Shown here in pieces: positions 1 to 8,731 of a stretch of 64,000 bases of DNA. The notes beneath the pieces were generated by a model that was not told the origin of the DNA, made no database searches, and saw only the letters and a list, made by a program, of their open reading frames with translations. Positions within the stretch are counted from its first letter, which is position 1. Every line of letters begins with the position of its first letter. This DNA is from Pelomonas sp. Root1444 (lineage in GTDB: Bacteria > Pseudomonadota > Gammaproteobacteria > Burkholderiales > Burkholderiaceae_C), in the NCBI RefSeq assembly GCF_001426885.1, contig NZ_LMFP01000028.1, positions 299,043-363,042 of the forward strand. The letters run 5' to 3'. Position numbers and translations under genes: made by a program.

Positions 1-242
1 CGGGCTTCGAGGACCTGCCCTACTACGGTGTGTTCGCTCCGGCGGGCACGGCGCCGGCGGTCGTCGAGCGCTTCTCGAACGCGCTGGCGGGCGTCATCGC
101 CCAGCCCGGTGTGAAGGCGCGGCTGACGGAGCTGGGGCTGTCGGTCGGCCTGATGACTTCGGCCCAGCTCGCCGAGCGCGAGCGCGCCTATTCGGCGGCC
201 TGGGCTCGCATCATCAAGGCCGGGGGCTTCCAGCCTCAGTAG
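1..242 (+). CDS. Bug-family tripartite tricarboxylate transporter receptor, C-terminal end (partial)
   Basis: The reading frame is open from the window edge, with codons starting at base 3, and encodes about the last 79 residues. The segment around YYGVFAPAGTAP, followed by helices ending in a short Ala/Gly tail, resembles the C-terminal lobe of Bug (TctC-like) periplasmic solute receptors, which deliver carboxylates to tripartite tricarboxylate transporters and are abundant in Burkholderiales. The ligand cannot be told from this fragment, and the signal peptide and N-terminal lobe lie outside the window. Its 3' end overlaps the convergent BrkB-family gene by 29 bp. Confidence 0.7.
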   Translation, partial: GFEDLPYYGVFAPAGTAPAVVERFSNALAGVIAQPGVKARLTELGLSVGLMTSAQLAERERAYSAAWARIIKAGGFQPQ

Positions 243-1524
243 GGTCTGCGGACCCTAGCAGCCGGTCCAGCGTCAGCCGGGACCAATTGCCCTCCACCCA
301 CAGGTTGGCCAGCAGACCCTGGCGCTCGGCGAGGAAGGCGCTGAGCAGCGGCTCGGCCGACGCGCGCTCCGGCGAGCACAGCAGCACCAGGCGCTGGGCG
401 CCCTCTTCTTCGAGCAGCCCGATCCAGTCCATGGCCTGCAACTTGTCGAGCACCGGCGCGAGCTGCAGCGGGTCCACACGCAGCGCGCCGGCCAGCGCCA
501 GGTGCGTCAAACCCCGCTGGCCGGCCTCGCGCACGCGCCACAGCTCGCGCAGCACTTCCAGCGCAAGCGCCATGGGCTGGCCGGGCAAGTCCGGGCGCAG
601 GTGCAGCCGGCCGGTCAGGCTGGGCGTGTTGGCCGCCAGGATGGCACCCAGCAGCACGATGACCCAGCCGAGGTAGATCCAGATCAGGAAGATGGGCACG
701 GTCGCGAAGGCACCGTACAGCGTCGAATAGGTCGGCACCTGCTTCACGTACCAGGCGAGCAGCGACTTCGCGAGCGAGAAGCCGATGGAGACGAAGACAC
801 CGCCCAGCAGCGCGTGGCGCCAGCGGACGTGGGTGTTGGGCACGTAATGGAACAGCCCGGCCATCGCCAGGCCCAGCAGCACGATGTCGACCCCGCCCAG
901 CAGCGCGGCCAGGTTGCCGGGCATCTTGGTGAACAGGCCCTGGCCGACGCTGACCGCATAGCTCGTCAACGTCAGGCTGCCGCCCAGCAGCAGCGGCCCC
1001 AGTGTCAACGCCGCCCAGTAGACGAGCACGCGCTGCGCCATGGGGCGCGGCCGGCGCACGCGCCAGATGGCGTTGAGCGTGCGGTCGATGGTCAGCATCA
1101 GTGCCAGCGCGGTGACGCCCAACACGACGAGGCCGACGGCGCCGAGCTTGTTGGCCTTGGCCGCGAACTGCGTCAGCGAGGCCAGCACCGGCTTGGCGAT
1201 GTTGGGCGGGATCAGGCTCTTCAGGAAGTACTGCTCCAGCGCCGACTGGAAGTTCGCGAAGATCGGGAACGCCGTGAAGACGGCCAACATCACCGTCAGC
1301 AGCGGCACGAGTGAAATGAGCGTCGTGAACGTGAGGCTGCCGGCCGTCAGGCCGAGTTTCTCCTCGCGGAAGCGCTGGCGGAAGGTGTGCAGCGTCTGCA
1401 GCCAGGGCCAGGCCAGCAGCTCGGTAATGAAATCGTTCGCGAAGGCAATCGGGTTGCGGGAGAGCGGTGCGTCCAGCGGCTCGGGCGCGGCGGGCGGAAC
1501 GGAAGAGACAGGCGTCAAGGACAT
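214..1524 (-). CDS. YihY/BrkB-family inner membrane protein
   Basis: A 436-residue integral membrane protein. After a polar N-terminal stretch of about 50 residues come roughly six hydrophobic segments, starting with GLTAGSLTFTTLISLVPLL, which is characteristic of the YihY/BrkB (formerly RNase BN) family. The last 120 residues are hydrophilic and probably cytoplasmic, as in longer family members. The molecular function is not established; the old RNase BN assignment is wrong and BrkB's serum-resistance role is specific to Bordetella. I chose the start giving MSLTPVSS because the frame upstream is low-complexity and runs into the divergent gene. Only 21 bp separate its start codon from that of the DUF2069 gene. 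Confidence 0.85.
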   Translation of the reverse strand: MSLTPVSSVPPAAPEPLDAPLSRNPIAFANDFITELLAWPWLQTLHTFRQRFREEKLGLTAGSLTFTTLISLVPLLTVMLAVFTAFPIFANFQSALEQYFLKSLIPPNIAKPVLASLTQFAAKANKLGAVGLVVLGVTALALMLTIDRTLNAIWRVRRPRPMAQRVLVYWAALTLGPLLLGGSLTLTSYAVSVGQGLFTKMPGNLAALLGGVDIVLLGLAMAGLFHYVPNTHVRWRHALLGGVFVSIGFSLAKSLLAWYVKQVPTYSTLYGAFATVPIFLIWIYLGWVIVLLGAILAANTPSLTGRLHLRPDLPGQPMALALEVLRELWRVREAGQRGLTHLALAGALRVDPLQLAPVLDKLQAMDWIGLLEEEGAQRLVLLCSPERASAEPLLSAFLAERQGLLANLWVEGNWSRLTLDRLLGSADPTEAGSPRP

Positions 1525-1545
1525 GGCTTCTATGATGCCGCAGCT

Positions 1546-1947
1546 ATGTCCCCTGCCCTCGAAACCGCTCCCCAGAGAACCGAACCCACGGCCGTCGAAC
1601 GCCTGTCGCGCAACGTCGCGTTGGGCGCCACCGTCGCATTGATCGTGCTGTGCCTGGCCTGGGAGCTGTGGCTGGCGCCAACGGGCCGCGGCACGCTGGC
1701 CGTGAAGGCGCTGCCGCTGCTCGCCGCACCCCTCGGCCTGTGGCGCTATCGCATGTACACCTACCGCTGGCTGGCACTGATCATCTGGCTCTACGTGATG
1801 GAAGGCCTGGTGCGCTCGACCAGCGAAGCGGGCCGCGGCCAGTGGCTGGCGCTGGGCGAGGTGGTGCTGGGCGTGCTCATCTTCGTGGCCTGCACGGCGC
1901 AGATCCGCCAGCGTCTGGCGGCGGCCAAGGCGGCGGAAGCGGCATGA
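1546..1947 (+). CDS. DUF2069 small membrane protein
   Basis: A 133-residue protein with three or four hydrophobic helices (VALIVLCLAWELWLA, LPLLAAPLGLW, LALIIWLYVMEGLV, ALGEVVLGVLIFVACTA) and a basic C-terminus. It matches the DUF2069 family of small proteobacterial inner membrane proteins, whose function is unknown. The ATG at 1546 gives the expected family length. Its TGA overlaps the ATG of the following FAD-linked oxidase (ATGA), so the two are probably translationally coupled. Confidence 0.75.
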   Translation: MSPALETAPQRTEPTAVERLSRNVALGATVALIVLCLAWELWLAPTGRGTLAVKALPLLAAPLGLWRYRMYTYRWLALIIWLYVMEGLVRSTSEAGRGQWLALGEVVLGVLIFVACTAQIRQRLAAAKAAEAA

Positions 1948-3347
1948 CCGCCTTTCTCGATGCGCTGCGCGCGCAACTGGGCGATGCGGGGCTGCTGGCC
2001 GGTGGCGACTTGTCCGCCTACGAGGGCGACTGGCGCAAGCGCTACGCCGGCAAGGCGCTGGGCGTTGCGCGGCCGGCCTCGACGGAAGAAGTCGCTGCCG
2101 TGATGCGGCTGTGCCACGCACACCGCGTGCCGGTCGTGCCCCAGGGCGGCAACACCGGGCTCGTCGGCGGCTCGACGCCGGACGACAGCGGCAGCCAGCT
2201 CGTGCTCAGCCTGTCGCGCATGAAGCGCGTGCGCGGCATCGACGCGGCGAACGCGAGCCTGACGGCCGAGGCCGGCTGTGTGTTGGCCGAAGTGCAGGCT
2301 GCGGCGGCGCAGGCCGGCATGCTCTTTCCTTTGAGCCTCGCGGCCGAAGGCTCCTGCACGCTGGGCGGCAACCTGGCGACCAATGCCGGCGGCACGCAGG
2401 TGCTGCGTTATGGCAATGCGCGCGAGCTTTGCCTGGGGCTGGAGGTGGTCACGGCAACCGGCGAGGTCTGGCAAGGCCTGTCGGGCCTGCGCAAGGACAA
2501 CACCGGCTACGACCTGCGCGATCTCTTCATCGGCAGCGAGGGCACGTTGGGCATCATCACGGCCGCGACGATGAAGCTCTATCCAAGCCCCAAGGAGCGC
2601 CTGACGGCGCTGGCGGCCTGCGCGTCGATGGACGATGCGGTAAGGCTGCTGGGTCTCGTACGGGAACGCGCGGGGGACGCGCTGACCGGCTTCGAGGTGA
2701 TGAACCGCGCCGCGCTCGCGCTGGTCGCGCGCGAGCTGCCGCAGCTGGCACAGCCGCTGCCGGGCGCCGAGTGGACGGCACTGCTGGAGCTGTCCGACGC
2801 CGAAAGCGCCGAGCATGCTCATGCGGTGTTCGAAGGCCTGCTGGAGGCGGGCGTCGAGCGTGGCTGCGTGCAGGATGCAGCCATCGCACAGAACATCCAG
2901 CAGGCCAAGGCGTTCTGGCATTTGCGCGAATCCATCCCGCTGGCCCAGGCGCAGGCGGGGTTGAACATCAAGCACGATATCTCGCTGCCCGTGTCCGCCA
3001 TCTCCGGCTTCGTCGCCGAGATGGATGCGGCGCTGGCGGCCTACCTGCCGGGCATCGAGGTCATCGACTTCGGCCACCTGGGTGACGGCAACCTGCACTA
3101 CAACGTGCAAGCGCCGGCCGGCGTGCCAGCGGCCGAGTTCCTGACCGCGCACGAGACGGCGATCAACGAACTGGTTTACGACGCCGTGCAGCAGCGCGGC
3201 GGCTCGATCTCGGCCGAGCATGGCATCGGCCGGCTCAAGCGCGAGGAACTGAGCCGCCGCAAGGACCCGACGGCCCTCGCGCTGATGCGGTCGATCAAGC
3301 GGGCGCTGGACCCGCTCGACCTGCTCAACCCTGGGCGGCTGGTGTAA
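1944..3347 (+). CDS. FAD-binding oxidase (GlcD / D-2-hydroxyglutarate dehydrogenase-like)
   Basis: A 467-residue flavoprotein of the VAO/PCMH fold. The N-terminal FAD-binding domain shows PQGGNTGLVGGSTPD at about residues 68-82 and GGNLATNAGG near 140. The C-terminal FAD-oxidase domain has HLGDGNLHYNV and ISAEHGIGRLK, typical of dehydrogenases of D-2-hydroxy acids such as D-lactate, glycolate or D-2-hydroxyglutarate. The length and single-subunit layout suit the D-2-hydroxyglutarate dehydrogenase branch, but the substrate cannot be read from sequence alone. It starts inside the DUF2069 stop codon and ends overlapping the convergent RND permease gene by 23 bp. Confidence 0.85.
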   Translation: MTAFLDALRAQLGDAGLLAGGDLSAYEGDWRKRYAGKALGVARPASTEEVAAVMRLCHAHRVPVVPQGGNTGLVGGSTPDDSGSQLVLSLSRMKRVRGIDAANASLTAEAGCVLAEVQAAAAQAGMLFPLSLAAEGSCTLGGNLATNAGGTQVLRYGNARELCLGLEVVTATGEVWQGLSGLRKDNTGYDLRDLFIGSEGTLGIITAATMKLYPSPKERLTALAACASMDDAVRLLGLVRERAGDALTGFEVMNRAALALVARELPQLAQPLPGAEWTALLELSDAESAEHAHAVFEGLLEAGVERGCVQDAAIAQNIQQAKAFWHLRESIPLAQAQAGLNIKHDISLPVSAISGFVAEMDAALAAYLPGIEVIDFGHLGDGNLHYNVQAPAGVPAAEFLTAHETAINELVYDAVQQRGGSISAEHGIGRLKREELSRRKDPTALALMRSIKRALDPLDLLNPGRLV

Positions 3348-6300
3348 CGGTCACGCGGCGGCCGGTGGCGAACCGGCCCAGCTTGATGAGCAGCCGGAAC
3401 ACGAATCGCACCATCAGCAGTGTCAGCACCGCCTCGACCAGCGTGATGAAGAACGCACCCACCATCGTGAAGCGCGGCACGCGGCGACGGAACTTGGCCA
3501 GCGCGCCGTCACGGGCGATCTCGATGCTGTCGTAGAAGCTGGGCACCACCAGCAGCGTCAGGAAGGTCGACGTGATCGTGCCGCCGATGATGGCCACGGC
3601 CATCGGGCGGTAGAACTCGCCGCCCTCACCGATGCCGATGGCCACCGGCATCATCCCGGCGATCAGCGCCAGCGTCGTCATCAGGATGGGCCGGAAGCGC
3701 TTGCGGCCGGCGTGCATCAGCGCCTCCTCGCGGTTGATGCCGGCCCGCTCCTCCTGGCGCGTCGCGTCTAGCAGCAGGATGGCGTTCTTCGCCACCAGGC
3801 CCATCAGCATGATGACGCCGATGAGGCTCATCAGGTTCAGCGTGCCGCCCGTCAGCAGCAGGGCCAGCACGACGCCGATCAGGCTCAGCGGCAGCGACAG
3901 CATGACACCCAGCGGCGCCGTGAAGCTGTTGAACTGGATGACCAGCACGAAGTACATCAGCGCGATGCCCGACAGCAGCGCGGTGATCATGGCCGTGAAG
4001 ACGACCTGCTGGTCGCGTGCCGCGCCGGCCAGTTCGATGCCGAAGCCGGGCGGGAAGTCGATCTTCTCGGCCAGCTTCTTGGCCTCGGAGGTGATCTCGC
4101 CCGGCGCGCGCCCTTGGGCATTGGCGCTGACCGTGATGGTGCGCTTGCCGTCGCCATGCTGGATCTGGCCCGGGCCCTTGCCCATCGTGACGGTGGCGAT
4201 CTGGTCCAGCGGCACCATGCGGTTGGTGCCCGTCACGGCGATCGGCAGGCGCTCGATGTTGGCGGCGTCGACACGGTCGGCCGGGTGCAGACGGATGGAC
4301 ACGTCGCGGGCCTCGCCGGTCGGGTCGATCCAGTCGCCAGCCTCGACGCCGGCGAAGGCGACGCGCAGCGCCTGGGCCGCATCGTTGACCGAGATGCCCA
4401 TCTGGTTGGCCAGGCCGCGGTCCAGCTCGATCTGCAGCTCGTTCTGCGGGTCCTGTTCGGAGTAGCCGACGTCGACCGCGCCCTTGATGCCCTGCATGGT
4501 CTTCTGGAAGTCCTGCGTGATCTCCTGCAGCTTGCGCGAGTCGGCGCCGTAGAAGCGGATCTGCACGGGCTTTTGCGCACCGTTGTTGAGGTCATCCAGC
4601 ACGACATACTCGGCGCCGACCAGGCGGCCCACCTTCTCGCGCAGCTCCTTGGCGATGTCGGCGGCGGAGCGCTGGCGCTCGGTGCTCTTGCCGATGTCGA
4701 TGTAGATGCGGCCGCCGCTGGCGTTCGGGTAGGCGGTCGTGTGCTTGGTTTCCTTGATCGTCGAGGCCAGCGCCGCGGCGGCGTCGAGCTTGAGCTTGGA
4801 ATAGTCCAGGCTGCTGGACGCCGGGCTGCGCACCTCGATGGCGAGGAAGCCGGCGTCGGACTGCGGCAGGAAGCTGGAGCCGCCGACCGTGACCTGCAGG
4901 GCGATGGCGCCGATGAAGCTCAGCACCGCGAACGCAGCCATCCAGCGGCGGTGGTGCAGTGCCCAGGCGATGACGTGGCCATAGCCATTGGCGACACCGT
5001 CGAACCAGTGGTTGAAACGCTCCAGCACCTTGCTGAAGCCCTTCTTGGGCTGCTCGTGGTACCCCGGGGGGTCGCCCCAATAGGCCGACAACATCGGGTC
5101 GAGCGTGAAGCTGATGATCAACGACACGATGACCGAAGCCACGACGGTCAGCGCGAAGGGCTTGAACCACTGGCCGGGGCCGTTGCCCATGAAGGCAACC
5201 GGCACGAACACCGCCACGATGGCGAAGGTGGTGGCGGCCACGGCCAGGCCGATCTCGGCCGTGCCCTCGCGCGCTGCGGTCACGCGGTCGCTGCCGCGCT
5301 CCATGTGCCGCACGATGTTCTCCCGCACGACGATGGCGTCGTCGATGAGCACGCCGATGGCCAGCGACAGGCCCAGCAGGCTCATGAAGTTCAGCGAGAA
5401 GCCCATCAGCCAGACGGCGATGAAGGCGGCCAGCACCGAGGTGGGCAGCGACAGCGCGGTGATCAGCGTCGAGCGCCAGCTGTTCAGGAAGGCGTAGACG
5501 ACGAAGATGGTCAGCCCCGCGCCGAAGACCAGCGAGTGCGTCACGTTGTGCAGGCTGTCCTCGGCATCCTTGCCGCCGTCCTGCGTGACCTCCAGCGTGG
5601 TGCCGGCGGGAAGTTCCTTCTCGATCTCCTTGACCAGCTTGCGCGAGTCGTCGGCGACGCTGACGGTGGACGCGTCGCGCGAGCGCGTGATGGAGATGCC
5701 GACGTTGGGCCGGCCGTTGCGCAGCGAATAACCCGTCATCTCGGCGAAGCCGTCCCGAACCTCGGCGACCTGGCCGAGGCGGATGACATTGCCGCCCGCC
5801 CCAGCGCTGGTGCCGGCGCCTGAACGCTTGACGATCATCTGCTCGAACTCGGCCGGCGATTCGATACGGCCCAGCAGGCGGATGCTTTGGTCCTCCAGCG
5901 TGCCGCGCACCTTGCCGACCGGCGCGGTGGTGTTCTGCGCGCGCACGGCGTTCAGCACCTCGGTGACGGACACGCCGAACTCGCGCAGCTTGTCGGCACG
6001 CAGCAGGATGGACAGCTCGCGGCGCAGCGCGCCGTTGACGTTGACGACCGACACGCCGGTGATGCCGCGGAAGCGCTCGGCCAGCTTGTCCTCGGCCAGG
6101 CGGCTGAGCTGGGCGTGGGTCAGCGTCGTGCTGGACAGCGACAACTGCAGGATGGGCTGGGCGCCAGGGTCGGCCCGCGTGATGATGGGCTCGCGGATCT
6201 CGGTCGGCAGCTTGTAGCGCACCGACGCGATCGCGTTGCGCACCTCGTCGGCGGCCTCGATCATGTTCTTCGAGAAATCGAAGACCAGCACGATGGTCGC

Positions 6301-6564
6301 GCTGCCCTCGCGCGACGTCGAGTTGGAGCGGTCCACGCCGGAGATGCTCTGCAGCGCCTTCTCGATGCGGTTGACGACCTCGCGCTCCACGGTCTCGGGT
6401 GAGGCACCCGGATACGGGATGTTGATGACGAGCACCGGCGGCTCGATGTCGGGGAACTGGTTGACCTTGAGCTTGGACAGCGCCAGCAGGCCCACCAGCA
6501 TCAGCCCGATGACCATGACGACGGTCGCGACGGGCCTGCTGATGCTGAAGTTGGAGAGGAACAT
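3325..6564 (-). CDS. RND efflux transporter permease subunit
   Basis: A 1079-residue inner-membrane proton/drug antiporter of the AcrB/MexB superfamily, with the usual two halves of six transmembrane helices and large periplasmic loops. It begins MFLSNFSISRPVATVVMV. The proton-relay aspartate pair is present in TM4 (GVLIDDAIVVREN) and the relay lysine in TM10 (GLVAKNAILLLD), so it should be active. The adaptor gene lies 18 bp upstream in the same operon. No TolC-like outer-membrane gene is next to it, so it probably shares a channel encoded elsewhere. The cargo is unknown. Confidence 0.93.
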   Translation of the reverse strand: MFLSNFSISRPVATVVMVIGLMLVGLLALSKLKVNQFPDIEPPVLVINIPYPGASPETVEREVVNRIEKALQSISGVDRSNSTSREGSATIVLVFDFSKNMIEAADEVRNAIASVRYKLPTEIREPIITRADPGAQPILQLSLSSTTLTHAQLSRLAEDKLAERFRGITGVSVVNVNGALRRELSILLRADKLREFGVSVTEVLNAVRAQNTTAPVGKVRGTLEDQSIRLLGRIESPAEFEQMIVKRSGAGTSAGAGGNVIRLGQVAEVRDGFAEMTGYSLRNGRPNVGISITRSRDASTVSVADDSRKLVKEIEKELPAGTTLEVTQDGGKDAEDSLHNVTHSLVFGAGLTIFVVYAFLNSWRSTLITALSLPTSVLAAFIAVWLMGFSLNFMSLLGLSLAIGVLIDDAIVVRENIVRHMERGSDRVTAAREGTAEIGLAVAATTFAIVAVFVPVAFMGNGPGQWFKPFALTVVASVIVSLIISFTLDPMLSAYWGDPPGYHEQPKKGFSKVLERFNHWFDGVANGYGHVIAWALHHRRWMAAFAVLSFIGAIALQVTVGGSSFLPQSDAGFLAIEVRSPASSSLDYSKLKLDAAAALASTIKETKHTTAYPNASGGRIYIDIGKSTERQRSAADIAKELREKVGRLVGAEYVVLDDLNNGAQKPVQIRFYGADSRKLQEITQDFQKTMQGIKGAVDVGYSEQDPQNELQIELDRGLANQMGISVNDAAQALRVAFAGVEAGDWIDPTGEARDVSIRLHPADRVDAANIERLPIAVTGTNRMVPLDQIATVTMGKGPGQIQHGDGKRTITVSANAQGRAPGEITSEAKKLAEKIDFPPGFGIELAGAARDQQVVFTAMITALLSGIALMYFVLVIQFNSFTAPLGVMLSLPLSLIGVVLALLLTGGTLNLMSLIGVIMLMGLVAKNAILLLDATRQEERAGINREEALMHAGRKRFRPILMTTLALIAGMMPVAIGIGEGGEFYRPMAVAIIGGTITSTFLTLLVVPSFYDSIEIARDGALAKFRRRVPRFTMVGAFFITLVEAVLTLLMVRFVFRLLIKLGRFATGRRVTVTPAAQG

Positions 6565-6582
6565 CGGGGTACCCCTTGCGGA

Positions 6583-7737
6583 TTACTTGCTGGCAGGTGC
6601 GGCGGGCCGAACGGCGGATGCCGCACCGGCGCCGGCGGCCACACGTTGAACCGGTGCGCCGTCGGTCAGGCTGCTGGTGGGCGCACGCAGCACTTCGTCG
6701 CCCACGGTGAGGCCCGAAGCGATGACCACTTCGCCACGGCGGTCGTCGCGCTCGCCCAGCGTCACGGGCACTTTCTTCAACTGGTTGCCGGCCACCTTCC
6801 AGACGAAGGCGTTATCACCCTGGCGCACCACCGAGCCTTCGGCCAGCACCAGCGAGCGCCGGTCGGCGCTCTCGACGCGACCTTCGGCGTAGAGGCCGGC
6901 GACCTGCGGCGCCTTGGCGCGGTCGTTGAACTCGGCGATCAGCTCGACCTGGCGGGTCGTCGCATTGGCGGCGGCGTCGATGCGGGCCAGCTTGCCGCGG
7001 AACTCGGCGTCACCGAAGCCGTTGATGCGGAAGGACACCGGCTGGCCCAGCTTGAGCTCGCCGAGGCGGTCGGCGGAGACCTGGCCCTCGAAGCGCATCG
7101 AAGCCGGGTCGATGACCTTGATGAGTTCGCGGCCGATCTGCACGGTGTCGCCGACGGAGATCTTGCGCTCGCTGACGACGCCGTCGAACGGTGCGCGAAC
7201 CTCGGTGCGGGAGACCTGCTGACGCGCCGTGACGGCACGGGCCTTGGCCGCGGCCAGCTCGCTCTGTGCCGAGTTGCGCCGTACCTCGGCGTCCTCCAGA
7301 CCCTGCATGGAGATCATGCCCTGCTGGTTCAGCGTGCGCTGGCGGACCAGCACGCGTTCGGCCTGCTCGAAGCTTTGCTGTGCGGCGCGCAGGGCTTCGT
7401 CGGCGGACGTGAGGCCGTCGCGGATGGAGGTGGGGTCCAGGCGGATGATCAGGTCACCCGCGCGCACACGCTCGCCGTTGTCCTTGGCCACCTGCAGCAC
7501 GACGGCGGCCACCTCGGCGCGCAGGTCGGCGCGGCGGGCCGGCTGGATGGCACCGGTGATGACGGGGGCGCCGATCAGGCCGCTCTGCCCGACCTGGCGC
7601 AGGTCCTCCGGAGCCAGCAGCAGCGGCGCGGCCGGCTTGGTGGTGGCCTTGGCATCGTCGGGCTTGCCGCCCTTGCCGCAGGCGGTGAGGATCAGGGCCA
7701 ACGTCAGGGCGGTCAGGATCGGCGTTGCACGCGTCAT
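6583..7737 (-). CDS. RND efflux periplasmic adaptor lipoprotein (membrane fusion protein)
   Basis: A 384-residue adaptor linking the inner-membrane pump to an outer-membrane channel. The ATG at 7737 gives a lipoprotein signal peptide with lipobox LTAC and lipid-modified Cys20; an upstream TTG would add seven residues. The order is biotinyl-lipoyl-like half, alpha-hairpin (about residues 95-170), returning lipoyl half (VRAPFDGVVSERKISVGD), beta-barrel, and membrane-proximal domain ending ASGLTVGDEVL. It is the first gene of a two-gene operon with the RND permease. No regulator gene lies beside it. Confidence 0.92.
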   Translation of the reverse strand: MTRATPILTALTLALILTACGKGGKPDDAKATTKPAAPLLLAPEDLRQVGQSGLIGAPVITGAIQPARRADLRAEVAAVVLQVAKDNGERVRAGDLIIRLDPTSIRDGLTSADEALRAAQQSFEQAERVLVRQRTLNQQGMISMQGLEDAEVRRNSAQSELAAAKARAVTARQQVSRTEVRAPFDGVVSERKISVGDTVQIGRELIKVIDPASMRFEGQVSADRLGELKLGQPVSFRINGFGDAEFRGKLARIDAAANATTRQVELIAEFNDRAKAPQVAGLYAEGRVESADRRSLVLAEGSVVRQGDNAFVWKVAGNQLKKVPVTLGERDDRRGEVVIASGLTVGDEVLRAPTSSLTDGAPVQRVAAGAGAASAVRPAAPASK

Positions 7738-7822
7738 GGAGAAGCTTTCTTCAGACAAGGTTCAGGCGGCGAAAACGCCGGAGCTTAACGTTCTGACACG
7801 ACTTCGCCAGAGGTCATGCACG

Positions 7823-7848
7823 GGCGCAGCGGCCCGCGCCGTTGCGCC
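7823..7848 (-). terminator. GC-rich hairpin at the 3' end of the nuo-NUDIX operon
   Basis: The 6-bp stem GGCGCA/TGCGCC continues into 5 bp (one G-T) around a CCGC loop, just beyond the NUDIX stop codon. There is no U-tract in the leftward direction, so it may protect the mRNA 3' end or act in Rho-dependent termination rather than as a canonical intrinsic terminator. Confidence 0.4.
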
Positions 7849-7851
7849 GCT

Positions 7852-8430
7852 TCAGGCGGGGCGCCAGTCGAGCGGCCAGGCGCCCTGCTGCCAACGCTGC
7901 AGCCAGAGCAGGCCAATCAGCGTCTTCGCGTCAGTCAGCTCGCCGCGGGCAGCGAGCCGGTCCAGGTCGTCGACGGTGTGTGTGACGAGCTCGAGGAACT
8001 CGCCTTCATCCAGCTTCTGCTCGCCGCGCGTGAGGCCGCGTGCGAAGAAGATGTGGATGCCCTCGTCGGAGTAGGCGATGGCGTTGTGCAGCACGCCGGC
8101 ATAGGCCCATTCGGCGGCGCTGTAGCCAGTCTCTTCCAGCAGCTCGCGCCGGCCGCAGACGCCAGGGTCTTCGCCGGCGTCGAGCTTGCCGGCGGGGAAC
8201 TCCAGCATCACGCGGCCCATCGGATAGCGGTATTGCCGTTCCATCAGCAGGCGGCCGTCGTCCAGCAGCGGCACGACCATGACGGCACCGGGATGGCGGA
8301 TGTACTCGCGGTGCGAGGTGCTGCCATCGGGCAGCGCCACGCGGTCGCGGCGCACGTCCAGGAAATGGCCCTGGTAGACCTGATTGCTTTCGAGCGGTCG
8401 CTCGACGAGATGGGTGTCAGCCTCGGCCAC
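7852..8430 (-). CDS. NUDIX hydrolase, ADP-ribose pyrophosphatase-like
   Basis: A 192-residue protein carrying a complete Nudix box at residues 81-103 (G-x5-E-x7-RE-x2-EE-x-G, ending RRELLEETGY) that binds the metal ions for cleaving nucleoside diphosphate-linked substrates. The flanks (HREYIRHPGAV, VMLEFPAGKLD) resemble NudF-type ADP-ribose pyrophosphatases. I chose the GTG at 8430 (start VAEADTHLVE) because the upstream frame is the DUF2818 gene read in another phase; the genes overlap by 14 bp. Its place at the tail of the nuo operon is common in Burkholderiales and fits a loose link to NAD metabolism. Confidence 0.88.
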   Translation of the reverse strand: MAEADTHLVERPLESNQVYQGHFLDVRRDRVALPDGSTSHREYIRHPGAVMVVPLLDDGRLLMERQYRYPMGRVMLEFPAGKLDAGEDPGVCGRRELLEETGYSAAEWAYAGVLHNAIAYSDEGIHIFFARGLTRGEQKLDEGEFLELVTHTVDDLDRLAARGELTDAKTLIGLLWLQRWQQGAWPLDWRPA

Positions 8431-8719
8431 GGCGCAGGTATCTCCAGACGAAGCCGGGGAAACCCAGCGTGATGAAGAGGCAGGCCGCCGCGGCGTAGAA
8501 CTCCCAGCCCTGGGCGTGGCGTTGGCCGATGCGGGCCTCGAGCAGCGAGCCGATGGCAAAGGTCAGCACCGCCATCAGGACGAGTTCCAGCAGCCGCCAC
8601 CACGCCGCCTTGGGCGCCTGGCGCGGGCCGACGAGCAGCAGCCTCTCGTTGAAGTAAGGCAGGTTGGCTGCGAAGACAGCCAGGGCCAGGACCAGCCAGA
8701 CAGCGACGGACTGGTCCAT
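8417..8719 (-). CDS. DUF2818 small membrane protein
   Basis: A 100-residue protein with three hydrophobic segments (VAVWLVLALAVFAANLPYF, LLELVLMAVLTFAIGSLLEA, FYAAAACLFITLGFPGFVW) and a basic C-terminus. It matches the DUF2818 family, which in Burkholderiales typically follows nuoN. The function is unknown; position suggests a role in complex I assembly or stability, but that is inference only. It lies 12 bp after nuoN and overlaps the NUDIX gene. Confidence 0.8.
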   Translation of the reverse strand: MDQSVAVWLVLALAVFAANLPYFNERLLLVGPRQAPKAAWWRLLELVLMAVLTFAIGSLLEARIGQRHAQGWEFYAAAACLFITLGFPGFVWRYLRRGRG

Positions 8720-8731
8720 GGCAGCCGGCCC

